From: Peptococcaceae bacterium CEB3
Lineage (GTDB): Bacteria > Bacillota > Desulfitobacteriia > Desulfitobacteriales > Desulfitobacteriaceae
DNA length: 64,000 bases
NCBI GenBank assembly: GCA_001029295.1
Contig: LDXJ01000050.1
Location: 29,187-93,186, forward strand
Direction: 5' to 3'
How positions within the stretch are numbered: the first letter of the stretch is position 1; each line of letters opens with the position of its first letter. The notes beneath the pieces are model-generated. The model did not search any database and was not told the origin of the DNA. It saw nothing but the letters and a program-made list of their open reading frames with translations. The position numbers and the translations under genes are program-made. Below, one piece after another: positions 23,796 to 33,757 of the stretch.

Positions 23796-25091
23796 CTAAG
23801 AACGGGCTTCTCTGACCAAATAAGTCCAGCTTATGGCGAGGAGACTAAGAACCCCAGCCAGAGCAAAACTTACGGGAGCAGCGAAAACATAGTCCCATTT
23901 CAAACCTGTTAGGATCCCCCCAACGGCCCCACCTAAGGCACTGAAGGGAATAAACACACTCCAACGCTTTTTCGTTAGGATGACGGTCATAAAGGGGATA
24001 AGAGTCGAAGCACTGATACAGCCGACGAGCAGTAGGATGTTGAGAATATAGATGTGAACAGAAAGAGCGTAGAGTTCGGTCGCCAAGGCAATAAATATTG
24101 TCACAACCCAACTCGCGCGGGTGCTAGGCCCTGCAGGCAACTTGTGCTCTAAGATAGAAAACAAAACGGAGAAAATAATGTTTAATTCTCCGACAAATGA
24201 AAAAACTAGGGAAACAAACAAGCTGAGAAATATGATGTAAGACAATAGTCGGGAATCAAATTGCCGAAATAGATTGTCGAGCAGTTCCGGAAGGCTATTC
24301 ACCTCTCCAGTGTAAATGACACTAAAGACCAGTGTTGAAAAAGAGAAAGAAAGAGTCAAACCGACTGCCCCAGCCAAAAGAAAAGTCGGGGCAATTTTCT
24401 TATTCTTGGAAGACTGGAGAAGAGACCAAAAGGTGTGGCTCAGAAGTAAGTGACCTGATAAAATTAAAATGGAAGCGACAAGGAAAGTAACGACATCCGG
24501 ATTATTTGTCACCAGGGTATAGGGCTGATACAGACGGACACCCAAATAGACATTGTTAATCCCGATGCGGAGAAACAAGTCAATAGGTAGCAGCAAGGCA
24601 ACGGCAAAGAGCAGAATGAGTTGAATCATGGAAAAGAGATGGGATGGCACGAGCTTAGGAAAACTGAAAAGAAGGACGCTGAGGGCGAAAAAAATCAGTT
24701 CCCAGCCGGCCATGGAAACAGGAAGCCAAGCATCCATGAATTGTCTTCCTGCCTCCTCTTGTAGGAAGAGAATCCCCCCGTGATAAAGGATGATCATTAG
24801 AATAGGTAAGAACAAGCCGGCAGGAGGCAGCTTGTGGGCCAGACATCCCAGAAGAGTGGAATCTTGAGCAACTGATTGAACCCTTTTGCCAACAGCAGCC
24901 AGCGACGCGAAGGCCGACAGCCCGGCGACTGCATAACCCACTCCGCCCAGCAAACCAAATTTCAAACTGGCTTCCAGGGCAATGAAGAATGTGCTACCTG
25001 AGAGCCACTCCACTACCAGAGGAATAGCCCAGTGACTTACAGCGGAAGACCGTTCAATTGGGTCGAAGCCCCATCTAAACTGGTTAAGCAA
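23796..25091 (-). CDS. Multi-pass membrane transporter, probable APC/LeuT-like fold
   Basis: 431 residues with about 11-12 hydrophobic segments. The first segment region 'AIPLVVEWLSGSTFFIALEASLKFGLLGGVGYAVAG' looks like the broken helix 1 of APC/LeuT-like transporters, and the layout resembles the YkvI/Nramp-like branch, but I cannot name a substrate. It begins 4 bases after the stop of a response-regulator gene and is the third gene of a kinase-regulator-transporter operon. It may be the regulated transporter or the sensor partner of the kinase. Confidence 0.65.
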   Translation of the reverse strand: MLNQFRWGFDPIERSSAVSHWAIPLVVEWLSGSTFFIALEASLKFGLLGGVGYAVAGLSAFASLAAVGKRVQSVAQDSTLLGCLAHKLPPAGLFLPILMIILYHGGILFLQEEAGRQFMDAWLPVSMAGWELIFFALSVLLFSFPKLVPSHLFSMIQLILLFAVALLLPIDLFLRIGINNVYLGVRLYQPYTLVTNNPDVVTFLVASILILSGHLLLSHTFWSLLQSSKNKKIAPTFLLAGAVGLTLSFSFSTLVFSVIYTGEVNSLPELLDNLFRQFDSRLLSYIIFLSLFVSLVFSFVGELNIIFSVLFSILEHKLPAGPSTRASWVVTIFIALATELYALSVHIYILNILLLVGCISASTLIPFMTVILTKKRWSVFIPFSALGGAVGGILTGLKWDYVFAAPVSFALAGVLSLLAISWTYLVREARS

Positions 25092-25094
25092 CGC

Positions 25095-25790
25095 CTATTT
25101 CCCCATTTCGCGATAAGCTCGGGGAGACAATCCCGTTATCTTGCGAAACATCGTACTGAAATAATGTTGGCTGGCAAACCCGGTAGCTTCAGCAATTTGA
25201 AAAATGTTCCAATCCGTATTGGTAACCAACAATATCTTGGCTTTCTCAATTCGGTAATTTAAAACGTATTCTGAGAAGGACATTTTGACTTGTTCACTAA
25301 AACGTCGACTTAGATAGGAAGGATTGACATGAATTTGCTGAGCAATATCGTTCAGAGCTAATTTTTCTGCATAGCGGTCCCGAACGGCGCTTAATGTGAG
25401 CTCGACGATGGATGAGTATTCTTCCCGGGTATGACCATGGATTCTAAAAAGAGATTCTCGCAGCTCGCTCTCAATGATTGGTTTGGTCAGATAGTCCACG
25501 ACACCTAGCTTAATTGACTCCTTAGCTGACTGAAAATCCTGGTAGGCAGTAATAATAACAATTTTCACCTCCGGATCCTTGGCCTTGAGCTCGTTCGCCA
25601 ATTCCAGGCCTGACTTACCAGGAAGTCGAATATCTAAAAAAGCCAGTTGAAAATGAATTTGGGCACTCAAGGCTAGGGCCTGATGCCCGTCCACCGAGGT
25701 GAAGAGATTCCAATGCGGAAACAAGGGTTTTATAAACAAGCCGAGTTGCTCCAACTCAAAGGGCTCATCGTCTACCAGTAAGACATTCAC
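25095..25790 (-). CDS. Response regulator with AraC-type DNA-binding domain (YesN-like)
   Basis: 231 residues. The receiver has acidic pocket Asp7/Asp8, the phosphoacceptor Asp53 in 'LAFLDIRLPG', a Thr in 'IIITAYQ' and Lys in 'DYLTKP' near 102. The C-terminus has two AraC helix-turn-helices ('LALNDIAQQIHVNPSYLSRRFSEQV' and 'IFQIAEATGFASQHYFSTMFRKITG'). It follows the kinase gene with no gap. It is shorter than typical YesN proteins because the linker is minimal. Confidence 0.92.
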   Translation of the reverse strand: MNVLLVDDEPFELEQLGLFIKPLFPHWNLFTSVDGHQALALSAQIHFQLAFLDIRLPGKSGLELANELKAKDPEVKIVIITAYQDFQSAKESIKLGVVDYLTKPIIESELRESLFRIHGHTREEYSSIVELTLSAVRDRYAEKLALNDIAQQIHVNPSYLSRRFSEQVKMSFSEYVLNYRIEKAKILLVTNTDWNIFQIAEATGFASQHYFSTMFRKITGLSPRAYREMGK

Positions 25791-26576
25791 CTATTTCGCC
25801 TCACTTTCCGGGTATAAGAGGGGCCAAAAAACAATGGCTTCCGTTCCGCCTTCGGGATGGTGGGTCAGGGTTACCTTGGCCTTTTCGCTGAACAGCAAAT
25901 TGAGCCGGCGTCGAATGTTTTGCAAGCCTTGACCCTTAGTTGGAATGTTTGTTGTGTTGCCATTTGTTACGTCGGGAGCGTTTTTTCTTTCTCCTGGGCC
26001 ATTGTCCCAGACTCGGAGCCAGATCTTTTCCTCTTTGGTCGTGAAGGAGAAACGCAGGATCGCTTCTCCGACTTTTTTCTCCAGTCCGTGTTTAAAGGCA
26101 TTTTCCACCAGGGTTTGTAGCATATACGGAAGGATAAAAGCGTTCATAAGTTCCGGCACCACTTCGTAAGACACTTTAAGTCTTTGTCCGAAGCGCATCT
26201 TTTGTATTTCCAGATACGCTAGAGTAAATTGAATTTCCTCGTGTATTTGAGCCCACTGTCCTCTGGTTTGGTAGCTGACTCTTAAGAAAATCACCAAATT
26301 CTCCAAAGCCCGGATGAGCTCATTAAATTTCTTTAAACGGGCCAGGCTGAGTAGTAAGTTCAGAGTGTTAAAGAGAAAATGCGGCTTGATCTGTTGTGTC
26401 AGCTGAATATATTCCATCTGTTGGAGTTCCTGCTCCAGTTGCAATTTGAGATAGCGACTTTTGATGAATTCCAACTCGCGTTCAAAGACGAGCATAAGTA
26501 ATAAAGTAATAGCTCCTGCGACAGGAGCCAAAATGGAGATTATGACCAGCCATATGAACGCTTTATAAGTGATCAT
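25791..26576 (-). CDS. LytS/YesM-type sensor histidine kinase lacking a sensor domain
   Basis: 261 residues. One hydrophobic stretch (about 7-31) is followed by a short coiled coil, the His-kinase phosphoacceptor 'QIKPHFLFNTLN' with His66, and an ATPase domain with 'TLVENAFKHGL' (N-box), 'VWDNGPG' and 'GQGLQNIRRRL'. There is no extracellular or PAS domain. It is transcribed with the AraC-type regulator and the transporter downstream, so an accessory protein, perhaps that transporter, probably provides the signal. The dpp genes lie just upstream on the same strand. Confidence 0.9.
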   Translation of the reverse strand: MITYKAFIWLVIISILAPVAGAITLLLMLVFERELEFIKSRYLKLQLEQELQQMEYIQLTQQIKPHFLFNTLNLLLSLARLKKFNELIRALENLVIFLRVSYQTRGQWAQIHEEIQFTLAYLEIQKMRFGQRLKVSYEVVPELMNAFILPYMLQTLVENAFKHGLEKKVGEAILRFSFTTKEEKIWLRVWDNGPGERKNAPDVTNGNTTNIPTKGQGLQNIRRRLNLLFSEKAKVTLTHHPEGGTEAIVFWPLLYPESEAK

Positions 26577-26703
26577 TGCTAGCTCCAGTCTTCAAATTCT
26601 GAGGTCGGTTCCTACCGCAAAACGTTACTGTTAAACCGTACCGTTAAATCTTCCCACCTGCTTACTCTGAGTTTACTCCAAAACCTGGCTCATGCCAAGT
26701 ATC

Positions 26704-27684
26704 CTAGAGCAAATGACATCCGGCAAAATGCCCGGGGCCCACACTCTGCAAAGAGGGCTCCTCAAGACGACAGCGTTCCTTTGTCAACGGACAGCGGGTA
26801 TGAAAACGACAGCCTGTCGGTGGGTCAAGGGGTGAGGGAACGTCTCCCTGGAGTATCACCCGCTCTGCCTTTGCCTTACCCGGGACGGGGATGGCTGTCA
26901 ATAGAGCTTGGGTGTAGGGATGCCGCGGCCGGCTGAACACGGATGCCCGGTTGCCAATTTCAGCAATTTTGCCCAGATACATAACCATCACCCGGTCGGA
27001 AATGTGGTAAACAACTCCCAGATCGTGGGAAATAAATAAATAGGTTAAGCCATATTGGCCTTGCAGTTTTTTCAGGAGATTGAGAATCTGCGCCTGTACG
27101 GAGACATCCAGAGCCGACACGGCCTCATCACAGATAACCACCTTGGGATCGACAGCTAAGGCCCGGGCGATGCCAATCCTTTGTCTTTGCCCGCCACTAA
27201 ACTCATGCGGGAAACGCTTCATCTGGTCAGCCCTAAGTCCGACGTCCTCCAAAAGTTGGATGATGCGCGGGTGCCTCTTTTCCTCGGGGACCGCCTGGGA
27301 AATCTCCAAAGCTTCTTCGAGTAACCGCCCCACAGTCTGACGTGGGTTTAAGGAGGCGAAAGGATCCTGAAACACGATCTGAATGTCTTTCCGTGTCTTC
27401 CGCAAATCCTTTCGGTTCAAATCAAGAAGGTTCTTCCCCTGAAAGAGCACCTCTCCACTTGTGGGCTCTTCGAGGCGCAGAATTGCCCGGCCGGTCGTCG
27501 ATTTGCCGCAGCCTGATTCGCCGACGATACTCAGGGTTTCTCCCTTAAACACCTCAAAACTCACCCCGTCCACTACTTTGATATGATTTACTGTCCGACC
27601 GAGCACTCCACCCTTAACCGGGAAATATTGCTTAAGATTTCTTACTTCCAATAGCGGGGCCTTTTCTGATTGGCTCTGACCCAT
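26704..27684 (-). CDS. dppF: Dipeptide/oligopeptide ABC transporter ATPase, DppF/OppF type
   Basis: 326-residue ATPase. Walker A '[14 protein letters not shown]', signature '[14 protein letters not shown]', Walker B '[12 protein letters not shown]' and switch 'FISHD' are intact. The C-terminal oligopeptide domain has the cysteine motif '[15 protein letters not shown]', which in relatives binds an iron-sulfur cluster or metal. I chose ATG 27684 because GGGGAGG lies 9 bases before it; a longer reading overlapping dppD is possible. It is last in the order dppC-dppB-dppD-dppF. Confidence 0.92.
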   Translation of the reverse strand: MGQSQSEKAPLLEVRNLKQYFPVKGGVLGRTVNHIKVVDGVSFEVFKGETLSIVGESGCGKSTTGRAILRLEEPTSGEVLFQGKNLLDLNRKDLRKTRKDIQIVFQDPFASLNPRQTVGRLLEEALEISQAVPEEKRHPRIIQLLEDVGLRADQMKRFPHEFSGGQRQRIGIARALAVDPKVVICDEAVSALDVSVQAQILNLLKKLQGQYGLTYLFISHDLGVVYHISDRVMVMYLGKIAEIGNRASVFSRPRHPYTQALLTAIPVPGKAKAERVILQGDVPSPLDPPTGCRFHTRCPLTKERCRLEEPSLQSVGPGHFAGCHLL

Positions 27685-27712
27685 GGTTCGCATCCTCCCC
27701 CAGATTAATTTC

Positions 27713-28681
27713 TCACGATTCGTCATAAAGCCAACAGCGTACCTGATGTTGATCGGTTTTCACAAGATGGGGTGTGTGTGTTTTGCACTTTTCGAGTCTT
27801 TTTAAACATCGTGGCTCGAAGGAGCATCCTTCAGGCATGTTGAAAGGGCTGGGCACGCTACCGGGAATAGGGGTCAGCTCAGCTTGCCCCTGCTCCATAC
27901 GGGGAGACGAATTGAGAAGTCCGACTGTGTAGGGATGAAGGGGTAAAGTGAATAGGGACGCCACATTTGCGTACTCTACAATTTTGCCTGCATACATGAC
28001 AACCACAAACTCGCAGGTTTCCCAGACCACCCCTAAGTCATGGGTAATCAAGATCATCGCCATACCTAATTCTTTCTGTAAGTTTCGGATGAGTTCCAGG
28101 ATTTGCGCCTGTATGGTTACGTCTAGCGCAGTTGTCGGCTCGTCCGCGATGAGAAGTTCGGGGCCGCAGGCCAGGGCCATGGCAATCATGACCCTTTGCC
28201 GCATGCCGCCGCTCAGTTCAAAGGGAAATTGGCGAGCTCTCTTCTCCGGGGACGGAACGCCCACCTGTTTCAACATGTCCACAGCCTTGTCCCAGGCTGC
28301 TTTTGTGCTCGCTTTTTCATGAATCCTGATGGTCTCGGCAATCTGCTCCCCGACCGTAAAGACAGGATTGAGTGAAGTCATGGGTTCCTGAAAGATCATC
28401 GCGATACTGTTCCCGCGGAGGGTGCGCATTTCTTCTTCAGAGATTGTCCGTAGATCCCGTCCTTTGAAATTCATTGCCCCTTCTACAATCTTCCCCGGAC
28501 TGGCGATTAAGCGCATGATGGACAGAGCCGTCATGCTTTTTCCGCAGCCTGATTCGCCGACGATACCCAGAGTCTGATTCCTGTCCACCGCGAAATCAAC
28601 CCCATCAACCGCTTTGACAGTACCTTCATCGGTTTGAAAGTATGTTTTTAAAGCCAGAACTTCTAATAATTCCTCAGGCAT
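27713..28681 (-). CDS. dppD: Dipeptide/oligopeptide ABC transporter ATPase, DppD/OppD type
   Basis: 322 residues. Walker A '[14 protein letters not shown]', signature '[14 protein letters not shown]', Walker B '[12 protein letters not shown]' and switch 'LITHD' are present, with the C-terminal '[15 protein letters not shown]' cysteine motif. It forms the heterodimeric motor with DppF. Confidence 0.93.
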   Translation of the reverse strand: MPEELLEVLALKTYFQTDEGTVKAVDGVDFAVDRNQTLGIVGESGCGKSMTALSIMRLIASPGKIVEGAMNFKGRDLRTISEEEMRTLRGNSIAMIFQEPMTSLNPVFTVGEQIAETIRIHEKASTKAAWDKAVDMLKQVGVPSPEKRARQFPFELSGGMRQRVMIAMALACGPELLIADEPTTALDVTIQAQILELIRNLQKELGMAMILITHDLGVVWETCEFVVVMYAGKIVEYANVASLFTLPLHPYTVGLLNSSPRMEQGQAELTPIPGSVPSPFNMPEGCSFEPRCLKRLEKCKTHTPHLVKTDQHQVRCWLYDES

Positions 28682-28693
28682 TCAGTCCACCCC

Positions 28694-29614
28694 TTAGTTA
28701 AGCTCAATTCGCCGGTTAAAATATCTATACAAAATGTCAACAACCAGGTTGATGACCATAAACATAACAGAAATGAAAAGTACTGCGCCCTGTACAACCG
28801 GAAAGTCGCGGGCACTGATAGAATCAACGATCAATCTGCCCACTCCATTGATGGCGAAAACAGATTCTGTCAAGACCGTACCTCCGAGCAGAGCTCCGAA
28901 CTCCAGGCCTACCACGGTAATTACCGGGATAATCGCATTTTTTAAAGCATGCTTGACAATAATTACGCTTTCTTTAACTCCCTTCGCCCGTGCTGTACGG
29001 ACATAATCTTGACGAATGACTTCCAGCATACTGGCTCTGGACATGCGAGCCACGATAGCTGCCCCCCCGGCACCCAACGTAATGGCCGGAAGAACCATAT
29101 GAGCCCATGTCCCCCAGCCTGCCACGGGGAAAATCTGAATTTTTACTGCGAAATAGTAAATGAGCATTAGACCAATCCAGAAGCTCGGGACTGAAACCCC
29201 GAGGAGTGCCAGGACCATCAACAGCAAGTCCGACCAAGAGCCTTGGCGCATGGCCGAAAGAATCCCAGATCCCAGTCCGATGACTACCATGATAAGGACG
29301 CTGGCCACAGCCAGCTCCGCCGTAGTAGGTAGCCGAACGAGAATTTCCTTAAGGACCGGACGATTTGATCGAATCGATGTTCCCAGGTTGCCATGAAGAA
29401 CATTGCGCAAATAGTCAGCATACTGAACGGACAATGGACGATCTAAGCCCAGTTGGTGCCGTATATCCGCGATCCGTTGGGGTGAAGCACCTTCGCCTGC
29501 CATGAGGACCGCAGGATCACCCGGCACTAAGTGCATAATCAGAAACACCACCAAGGTGACCCCGATCAGCACCGGGATCATTTGCAGGACGCGTTTAAGA
29601 ATAAAGTTTACCAT
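28694..29614 (-). CDS. dppB: Peptide ABC transporter permease, DppB type
   Basis: 306-residue permease with six membrane segments. It starts with the family-typical 'ILKRVLQMIPVLIGVTLVVFLIMHLVPGDP' region and has the EAA loop 'RTARAKGVKESVIIVKHALKNAIIP' near residue 205. It spans the membrane with DppC. Confidence 0.94.
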   Translation of the reverse strand: MVNFILKRVLQMIPVLIGVTLVVFLIMHLVPGDPAVLMAGEGASPQRIADIRHQLGLDRPLSVQYADYLRNVLHGNLGTSIRSNRPVLKEILVRLPTTAELAVASVLIMVVIGLGSGILSAMRQGSWSDLLLMVLALLGVSVPSFWIGLMLIYYFAVKIQIFPVAGWGTWAHMVLPAITLGAGGAAIVARMSRASMLEVIRQDYVRTARAKGVKESVIIVKHALKNAIIPVITVVGLEFGALLGGTVLTESVFAINGVGRLIVDSISARDFPVVQGAVLFISVMFMVINLVVDILYRYFNRRIELN

Positions 29615-29634
29615 GGTTTACTCCTCCTCGTCTT

Positions 29635-30522
29635 CTACTCCATCCTCTGATCCAAAGCATCCCGCAGCCCATCGCCAAATAGATTAAAGCCCAGAACGAG
29701 AGTTGCAATTGCCAGGCCCGGAAAAGCAGCAATATGGGGCGCATTCCAGAGGAAGTTGCGACCATTTGAGAGCATCGCTCCCCATTCCGGGGAAGGGGGC
29801 TGGGCGCCCAGCCCCAAAAAGGACAGACCGGCCGCGGTAAGAATCGCCGTGGCCAGGCGCAGAGTCGCCTGAATGATGATCGGCGACAAGATGTTGGGCA
29901 GGATATGGCTCCAAATAATACGGAAATCTCCGGCCCCCATAGTTTTGATAGCGTCAATGTATTCAAGTTTCTTGACCGTTAAGGTGGAGCCGCGCACGAT
30001 TCGGGCAAAAGTCGGAATCGAAAAGACTCCGACCGCGATCGTCACGTTTATCAGACTGGGTCCCAGGGCGCTGACAATAGCCAGAGCCAAAAGAATGCCA
30101 GGGAAGGCCAGAAGGATATCAACAATACGCATAATGACTGCATCCACCCATTTCCCGTAGTAACCGGCTACAAGACCCAGGGGAACTCCCACTACGGCCC
30201 CGATGAAGACCGCAGCGAAGCCGACGGAGAGTGACAATCTCGATCCATAAATAATTCGACTAAGAATATCCCGGCCCTTATCATCCGTTCCCAGGAGATG
30301 GCTGAAGGAGGGGCCTTGGAATTCGTGAGCCAGATGAATCCGCAAAGGATCTTGGGGGGAAATCCACGGAGCCAATAAGGCGACTAAAATGTAAAAAAGG
30401 ATAATCGCTCCACCGATCGAGGCGGTTCTTCTTCTCCATAACTTTCTATACACGATCTTCCACTGGGGGTCCCTAGGCAAACCGGATCCCACGTTGTGCT
30501 TGCTCTCCGTTATCAACATCAT
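29635..30522 (-). CDS. dppC: Peptide ABC transporter permease, DppC type
   Basis: 295-residue permease. It has the N-terminal DppC signature 'WRRRTASIGGAIILFYILVALLAPWI', 'HLLGTDDKGRDILSRIIYG' and the EAA loop 'IDAIKTMGAGDFRIIWSHILPN'. It is the first gene of the dpp operon, divergent from the peptidase and binding-protein genes. I place the start at ATG 30522, 5 bases after AAGGCGG; GTG 30528 is the alternative. Confidence 0.93.
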   Translation of the reverse strand: MMLITESKHNVGSGLPRDPQWKIVYRKLWRRRTASIGGAIILFYILVALLAPWISPQDPLRIHLAHEFQGPSFSHLLGTDDKGRDILSRIIYGSRLSLSVGFAAVFIGAVVGVPLGLVAGYYGKWVDAVIMRIVDILLAFPGILLALAIVSALGPSLINVTIAVGVFSIPTFARIVRGSTLTVKKLEYIDAIKTMGAGDFRIIWSHILPNILSPIIIQATLRLATAILTAAGLSFLGLGAQPPSPEWGAMLSNGRNFLWNAPHIAAFPGLAIATLVLGFNLFGDGLRDALDQRME

Positions 30523-30727
30523 GTACACCGCCTTCAGACAGTCCTTTGCCCTATAAATTATCTAAACACAAGCCATAAGTAAAGGCGTTGGTTGTAACAT
30601 GTCATTATTTTGAACAATAAAGTAAAGATACTGTAAATTATTGTTTGGCAAGTTATATATAATAAGACCAACAGAGTAGCGATTATTCAAAATAATCAGA
30701 GATTATCAGAGAAGGGAGGAGAAATCT
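30523..30727. promoter_or_regulatory. Divergent promoter region for dpp and the peptidase gene
   Basis: An AT-rich intergenic segment of about 200 bases. It has an inverted repeat AACAATAA-N17-TTATTGTT (about 30613-30645) and TATAAT in 'TATATATAATAAG' near 30656. It may carry an operator that coordinates peptide uptake with peptide cleavage; the regulator is unknown, although the YesN-like regulator is nearby. Confidence 0.4.
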
Positions 30728-31801
30728 CTGCAGCAAGAACGCATCACCAAACTCCGCATCGCCATGGCAGAAAATGATCTCCAGGCGGTTATTCTGCGTT
30801 CGCCGGAGAACCGTTACTACTTTTCGAATTTCCGGGGTACAGCTGGGTACCTGCTCATCACACCGGAAGAGACATTTCTCTACACGGATTTTCGCTATCT
30901 TGATCAGGCGAAAACACAGGCGCCACTTTACAAAATTATTCATCATCGTGTCAATGCTCTGGAACATATCTGTTCGGATCTCGCCGGTCTCCGTGTGAGC
31001 CGGCTGGGCCTGGAGATGGATGTGACACCGGCAGCTGACTACCTGGAAATCACGGGTTCTATGCCTTCTGTCGAGATGTTAGATATTTCGGGTGACATCT
31101 TTGCGTTGCGCATGATCAAAGATGCCGAAGAAATACGGAAGATCAGCCGCGGTATAGAGATCTGCGATCATGCCTTCAGCCATATTCTGAACTTTATCCA
31201 CGCAGGAATTTCGGAACGGGAAATCGGCTTGGAACTTGAGATCTTTATGCGCAAAGAAGGTGCCGAGGGCATCAAGACGAATCACGTGATTGCTTCTGGG
31301 GAACGCTCTGCTCTCCCCCATGGTCAAGCCACGGACCGGAGGGTCAAGAAGGGTGACTTTGTTACAATGGACTATGGAGCCCGGGTAGATGGCTACTACT
31401 CAGATTTCACCCGGACGGTTATTATCGGTGAACCTTCGCCGCAGCGGATCGAGATCTACCGGGTTGTCCAGCAAGCACAGATGGAGGCTTTGGTTGCCAT
31501 AGGCCCAGGTAAGGTTTGCTCTGAAATGGACGAAGTCGGCCGCTCTGTGATTCGCAAGGCAGGGTATGGGGAATTTTTCGGGCACAGCCTCGGTCATTCA
31601 CTCGGACTTAGCATCCACGAAAAGCCCGGTATGCGTGCAGGCGACCCCAATCGGTTGCAACCCGGTATGGTCATGAGTGTCGAGCCAGGCATCTATCTGC
31701 CAGGGTTTGGTGGTGTCCGGATTGAAGACGTGATCGTTGTTACAGAGAAAGGCTGCGTCAATTTCACGCATTCCACAAAAGAGCTTCAGGTACTCACATA
31801 A
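30728..31801 (+). CDS. Xaa-Pro peptidase (M24 family)
   Basis: 357-residue aminopeptidase P/prolidase-type enzyme. The C-terminal pita-bread domain shows the metal ligands: Asp in 'VTMDYGARVDGYYSDFTRT', His in 'FGHSLGHSLGLSIHE', and Glu in 'MVMSVEPGIYLPGFGGVRIED'. The first in-frame ATG is 30764, but codons before it ('QERITKLRIAMAENDLQAVI') match the conserved N-terminus. A CTG at 30728 sits 7 bases after GGAGGA, so I propose this rare start. It precedes the peptide-binding protein gene and should cleave imported proline peptides. Confidence 0.87.
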   Translation: MQQERITKLRIAMAENDLQAVILRSPENRYYFSNFRGTAGYLLITPEETFLYTDFRYLDQAKTQAPLYKIIHHRVNALEHICSDLAGLRVSRLGLEMDVTPAADYLEITGSMPSVEMLDISGDIFALRMIKDAEEIRKISRGIEICDHAFSHILNFIHAGISEREIGLELEIFMRKEGAEGIKTNHVIASGERSALPHGQATDRRVKKGDFVTMDYGARVDGYYSDFTRTVIIGEPSPQRIEIYRVVQQAQMEALVAIGPGKVCSEMDEVGRSVIRKAGYGEFFGHSLGHSLGLSIHEKPGMRAGDPNRLQPGMVMSVEPGIYLPGFGGVRIEDVIVVTEKGCVNFTHSTKELQVLT

Positions 31802-31860
31802 GGTTACACATATGAAGTCACTCACATAAACGTCATTTAGAGAAAATAGGGGGAGTATTT

Positions 31861-33408
31861 ATGAAAAAGACAGGTCTGGTCGCTTTATTGCTTGTCCTCA
31901 TCTTGAGTCTAGTGGGCTGCGGTGCCATGAATGTTGCTTCTTCCGGGGCTCCTGCCTCGGGCAAGCCGGGGGGAACTCTGGTCATTGCGGAATCTTCGGA
32001 CGCCACTAAGCTTGACCCACAGCTTGGAACAGACATTCCGTCCGCCAACGTCTATTTTGGTAAGATATATGAAGGTCTTGTTGGGCAAAATGACAAGATG
32101 GAGATCGTTCCGCTTCTGGCCACCAGTTGGCAACGCGTGGATCCCAACACTTGGGAATTCAAATTGCGGCATGGGGTCAAGTTCCAGGACGGTACACCCT
32201 TCAATGCTGCTGCCGTTAAAAAAAATTTTGATCGGATTCTTGACCCGAAAACGGCTTCGCCACGCGCATCCTTATTCAGTATGGTCAAGGATATGAAAGT
32301 GGTTGATGACTACACGATTCAGTTCATCACCTCTTATCCGTACACGCCCCTTCTCGTCAATCTGGCTCATTATGCCGGTTGCATTATAAGTCCAAAAGCG
32401 ATCGACGACTACGGTCTCAAACTTGGTGACCATCCGGTGGGAACAGGTCCCTTCACATTCGAATCCTGGACGCCGGGACAACAGATAACCCTTGTCCGCA
32501 ATGACAATTACTGGGGACAGAAGGCGAAGGTGGACAAGGTCGTCTTCAAAGTAGTGCCGGAAGACGCCACCCGCGTCGCCATGGTGCAGACTGGGGAAGC
32601 CCAATTGGCCGAACCGATTCTAGCAACAGACATTGACCAGATTACAAAGTCATCAAGCATGCAACTCATCCGCACACCTGCTCTGACCAATGACTACCTT
32701 GGCTTTAACGTCAGAAAGAAACCCTTTGACGATGTGAGGGTTCGGCAGGCCATTGCTTATGCGATTGACACCGATGCAATTATGAAAGGGGTCTTCAACA
32801 ACGTCGGCACCAAGGCCAACGGTCCTATGGGCCCCAAAGTATTCGGCTATGATCCCGGTCTGAAAGGGTATCCCTATGACATCAATAAAGCGAAAGAGCT
32901 TTTGAAAGCGGCCGGGTATCCGAATGGATTCAATACGACGATCTGGACCAACAATAATGCGACACGAGAGAAATTGGCCGAAGTTCTCCAATCTGAACTG
33001 AAAGGCATTGGGGTCAACGTCCAGATAAAGGTCATGGAATGGGGTGCTTATCTCGAAGCTACCGCAAAAGGAGAGCAGGACATGTATATCCTGGGTTGGT
33101 CGAACATGACGGGAGACGCTGACTACAACCAATACTACCTATTTGACTCGAAGGCTATGGGAAATCCCGGCAACCGCTCGTTCTACAATAATCCTGAGGT
33201 CGACAACCTGATCCAGCAAGGGCGGAGTGAGTCGGATCTGACGAAAAGGAAAGCTATCTACGCTCACGCCCAGGAGATTGAAATGAAAGAACTTCCCATG
33301 ATCTTTTTGCGCAATCAAGAGCTTCTCGTTGCGGCGGGCAAGAACGTAAAAGGGCTCTGGGTTCATCCAGCGGATATTTTGATGGTGACCAATGTGACAG
33401 TCCAGTAG
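31861..33408 (+). CDS. dppA: Peptide ABC transporter substrate-binding lipoprotein, DppA type
   Basis: 515-residue family 5 binding protein. The signal peptide ends in the lipobox 'LSLVGCG' (Cys20). Family landmarks are 'PQLGTDIPSANVYFGKIYEGLVG', 'WEFKLRHGVKFQDGTPFNAAAVK' and 'GTGPFTFESWTPGQQITLVRN'. It should feed the DppBCDF importer encoded divergently. ATG 31861 has GGGGGAG upstream. A hairpin follows at 33432. Confidence 0.93.
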   Translation: MKKTGLVALLLVLILSLVGCGAMNVASSGAPASGKPGGTLVIAESSDATKLDPQLGTDIPSANVYFGKIYEGLVGQNDKMEIVPLLATSWQRVDPNTWEFKLRHGVKFQDGTPFNAAAVKKNFDRILDPKTASPRASLFSMVKDMKVVDDYTIQFITSYPYTPLLVNLAHYAGCIISPKAIDDYGLKLGDHPVGTGPFTFESWTPGQQITLVRNDNYWGQKAKVDKVVFKVVPEDATRVAMVQTGEAQLAEPILATDIDQITKSSSMQLIRTPALTNDYLGFNVRKKPFDDVRVRQAIAYAIDTDAIMKGVFNNVGTKANGPMGPKVFGYDPGLKGYPYDINKAKELLKAAGYPNGFNTTIWTNNNATREKLAEVLQSELKGIGVNVQIKVMEWGAYLEATAKGEQDMYILGWSNMTGDADYNQYYLFDSKAMGNPGNRSFYNNPEVDNLIQQGRSESDLTKRKAIYAHAQEIEMKELPMIFLRNQELLVAAGKNVKGLWVHPADILMVTNVTVQ

Positions 33409-33431
33409 GCTCGTCATTGGCAAAAGGAGTG

Positions 33432-33470
33432 ACATCGCCGGACCGTCGCGCTGCAGCGGCCCGGCGATGT
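33432..33470 (+). terminator. Hairpin after dppA
   Basis: ACATCGCCGG and CCGGCGATGT form a 10-bp stem around a GC-rich inner hairpin. It is followed by GTCCCCTGCTTTTA, so termination efficiency is uncertain. Confidence 0.6.
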
Positions 33471-33723
33471 GTCCCCTGCTTTTAGGTTGACGAACAGGGA
33501 ATTTTGTGCTAACTTTTCAAGTGGAAGCTTGATCCATTACTACGCCATGAGAGGAGGGACTACTCGTGACAAGATTGTTCTTCATTGCAATGATTGCGTT
33601 GCGGAAGACCGGACCCGCAGTTTCTTCGTTGCGGGATACGTATGCCCTTTTTCGGGGATATGGCGGAGTAAGTGGTTTTCCTGCGTAGTGCTTGCGTAAG
33701 GTGAATTGAATACTCTGTTCTGA

Positions 33724-33757
33724 GACCGCGAGGGCATCGTTCCTTCGCGGTCTTTCT
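33724..33757 (+). terminator. Rho-independent terminator
   Basis: GACCGCGA and TCGCGGTC with a 13-base loop, then TTTCT. It ends the short transcript, if any, from 33470-33720. Confidence 0.75.

Noticed and set aside
30637..30660. TTGGCA-like sequence resembling a sigma-54 -24 element before the peptidase gene
   Set aside because: No TTGC at the -12 position; the match is only to half of the consensus.
33469..33699. 76-codon frame after dppA
   Set aside because: No ribosome binding site and no protein-like composition; a different 39-codon frame here has a better site but still no support.
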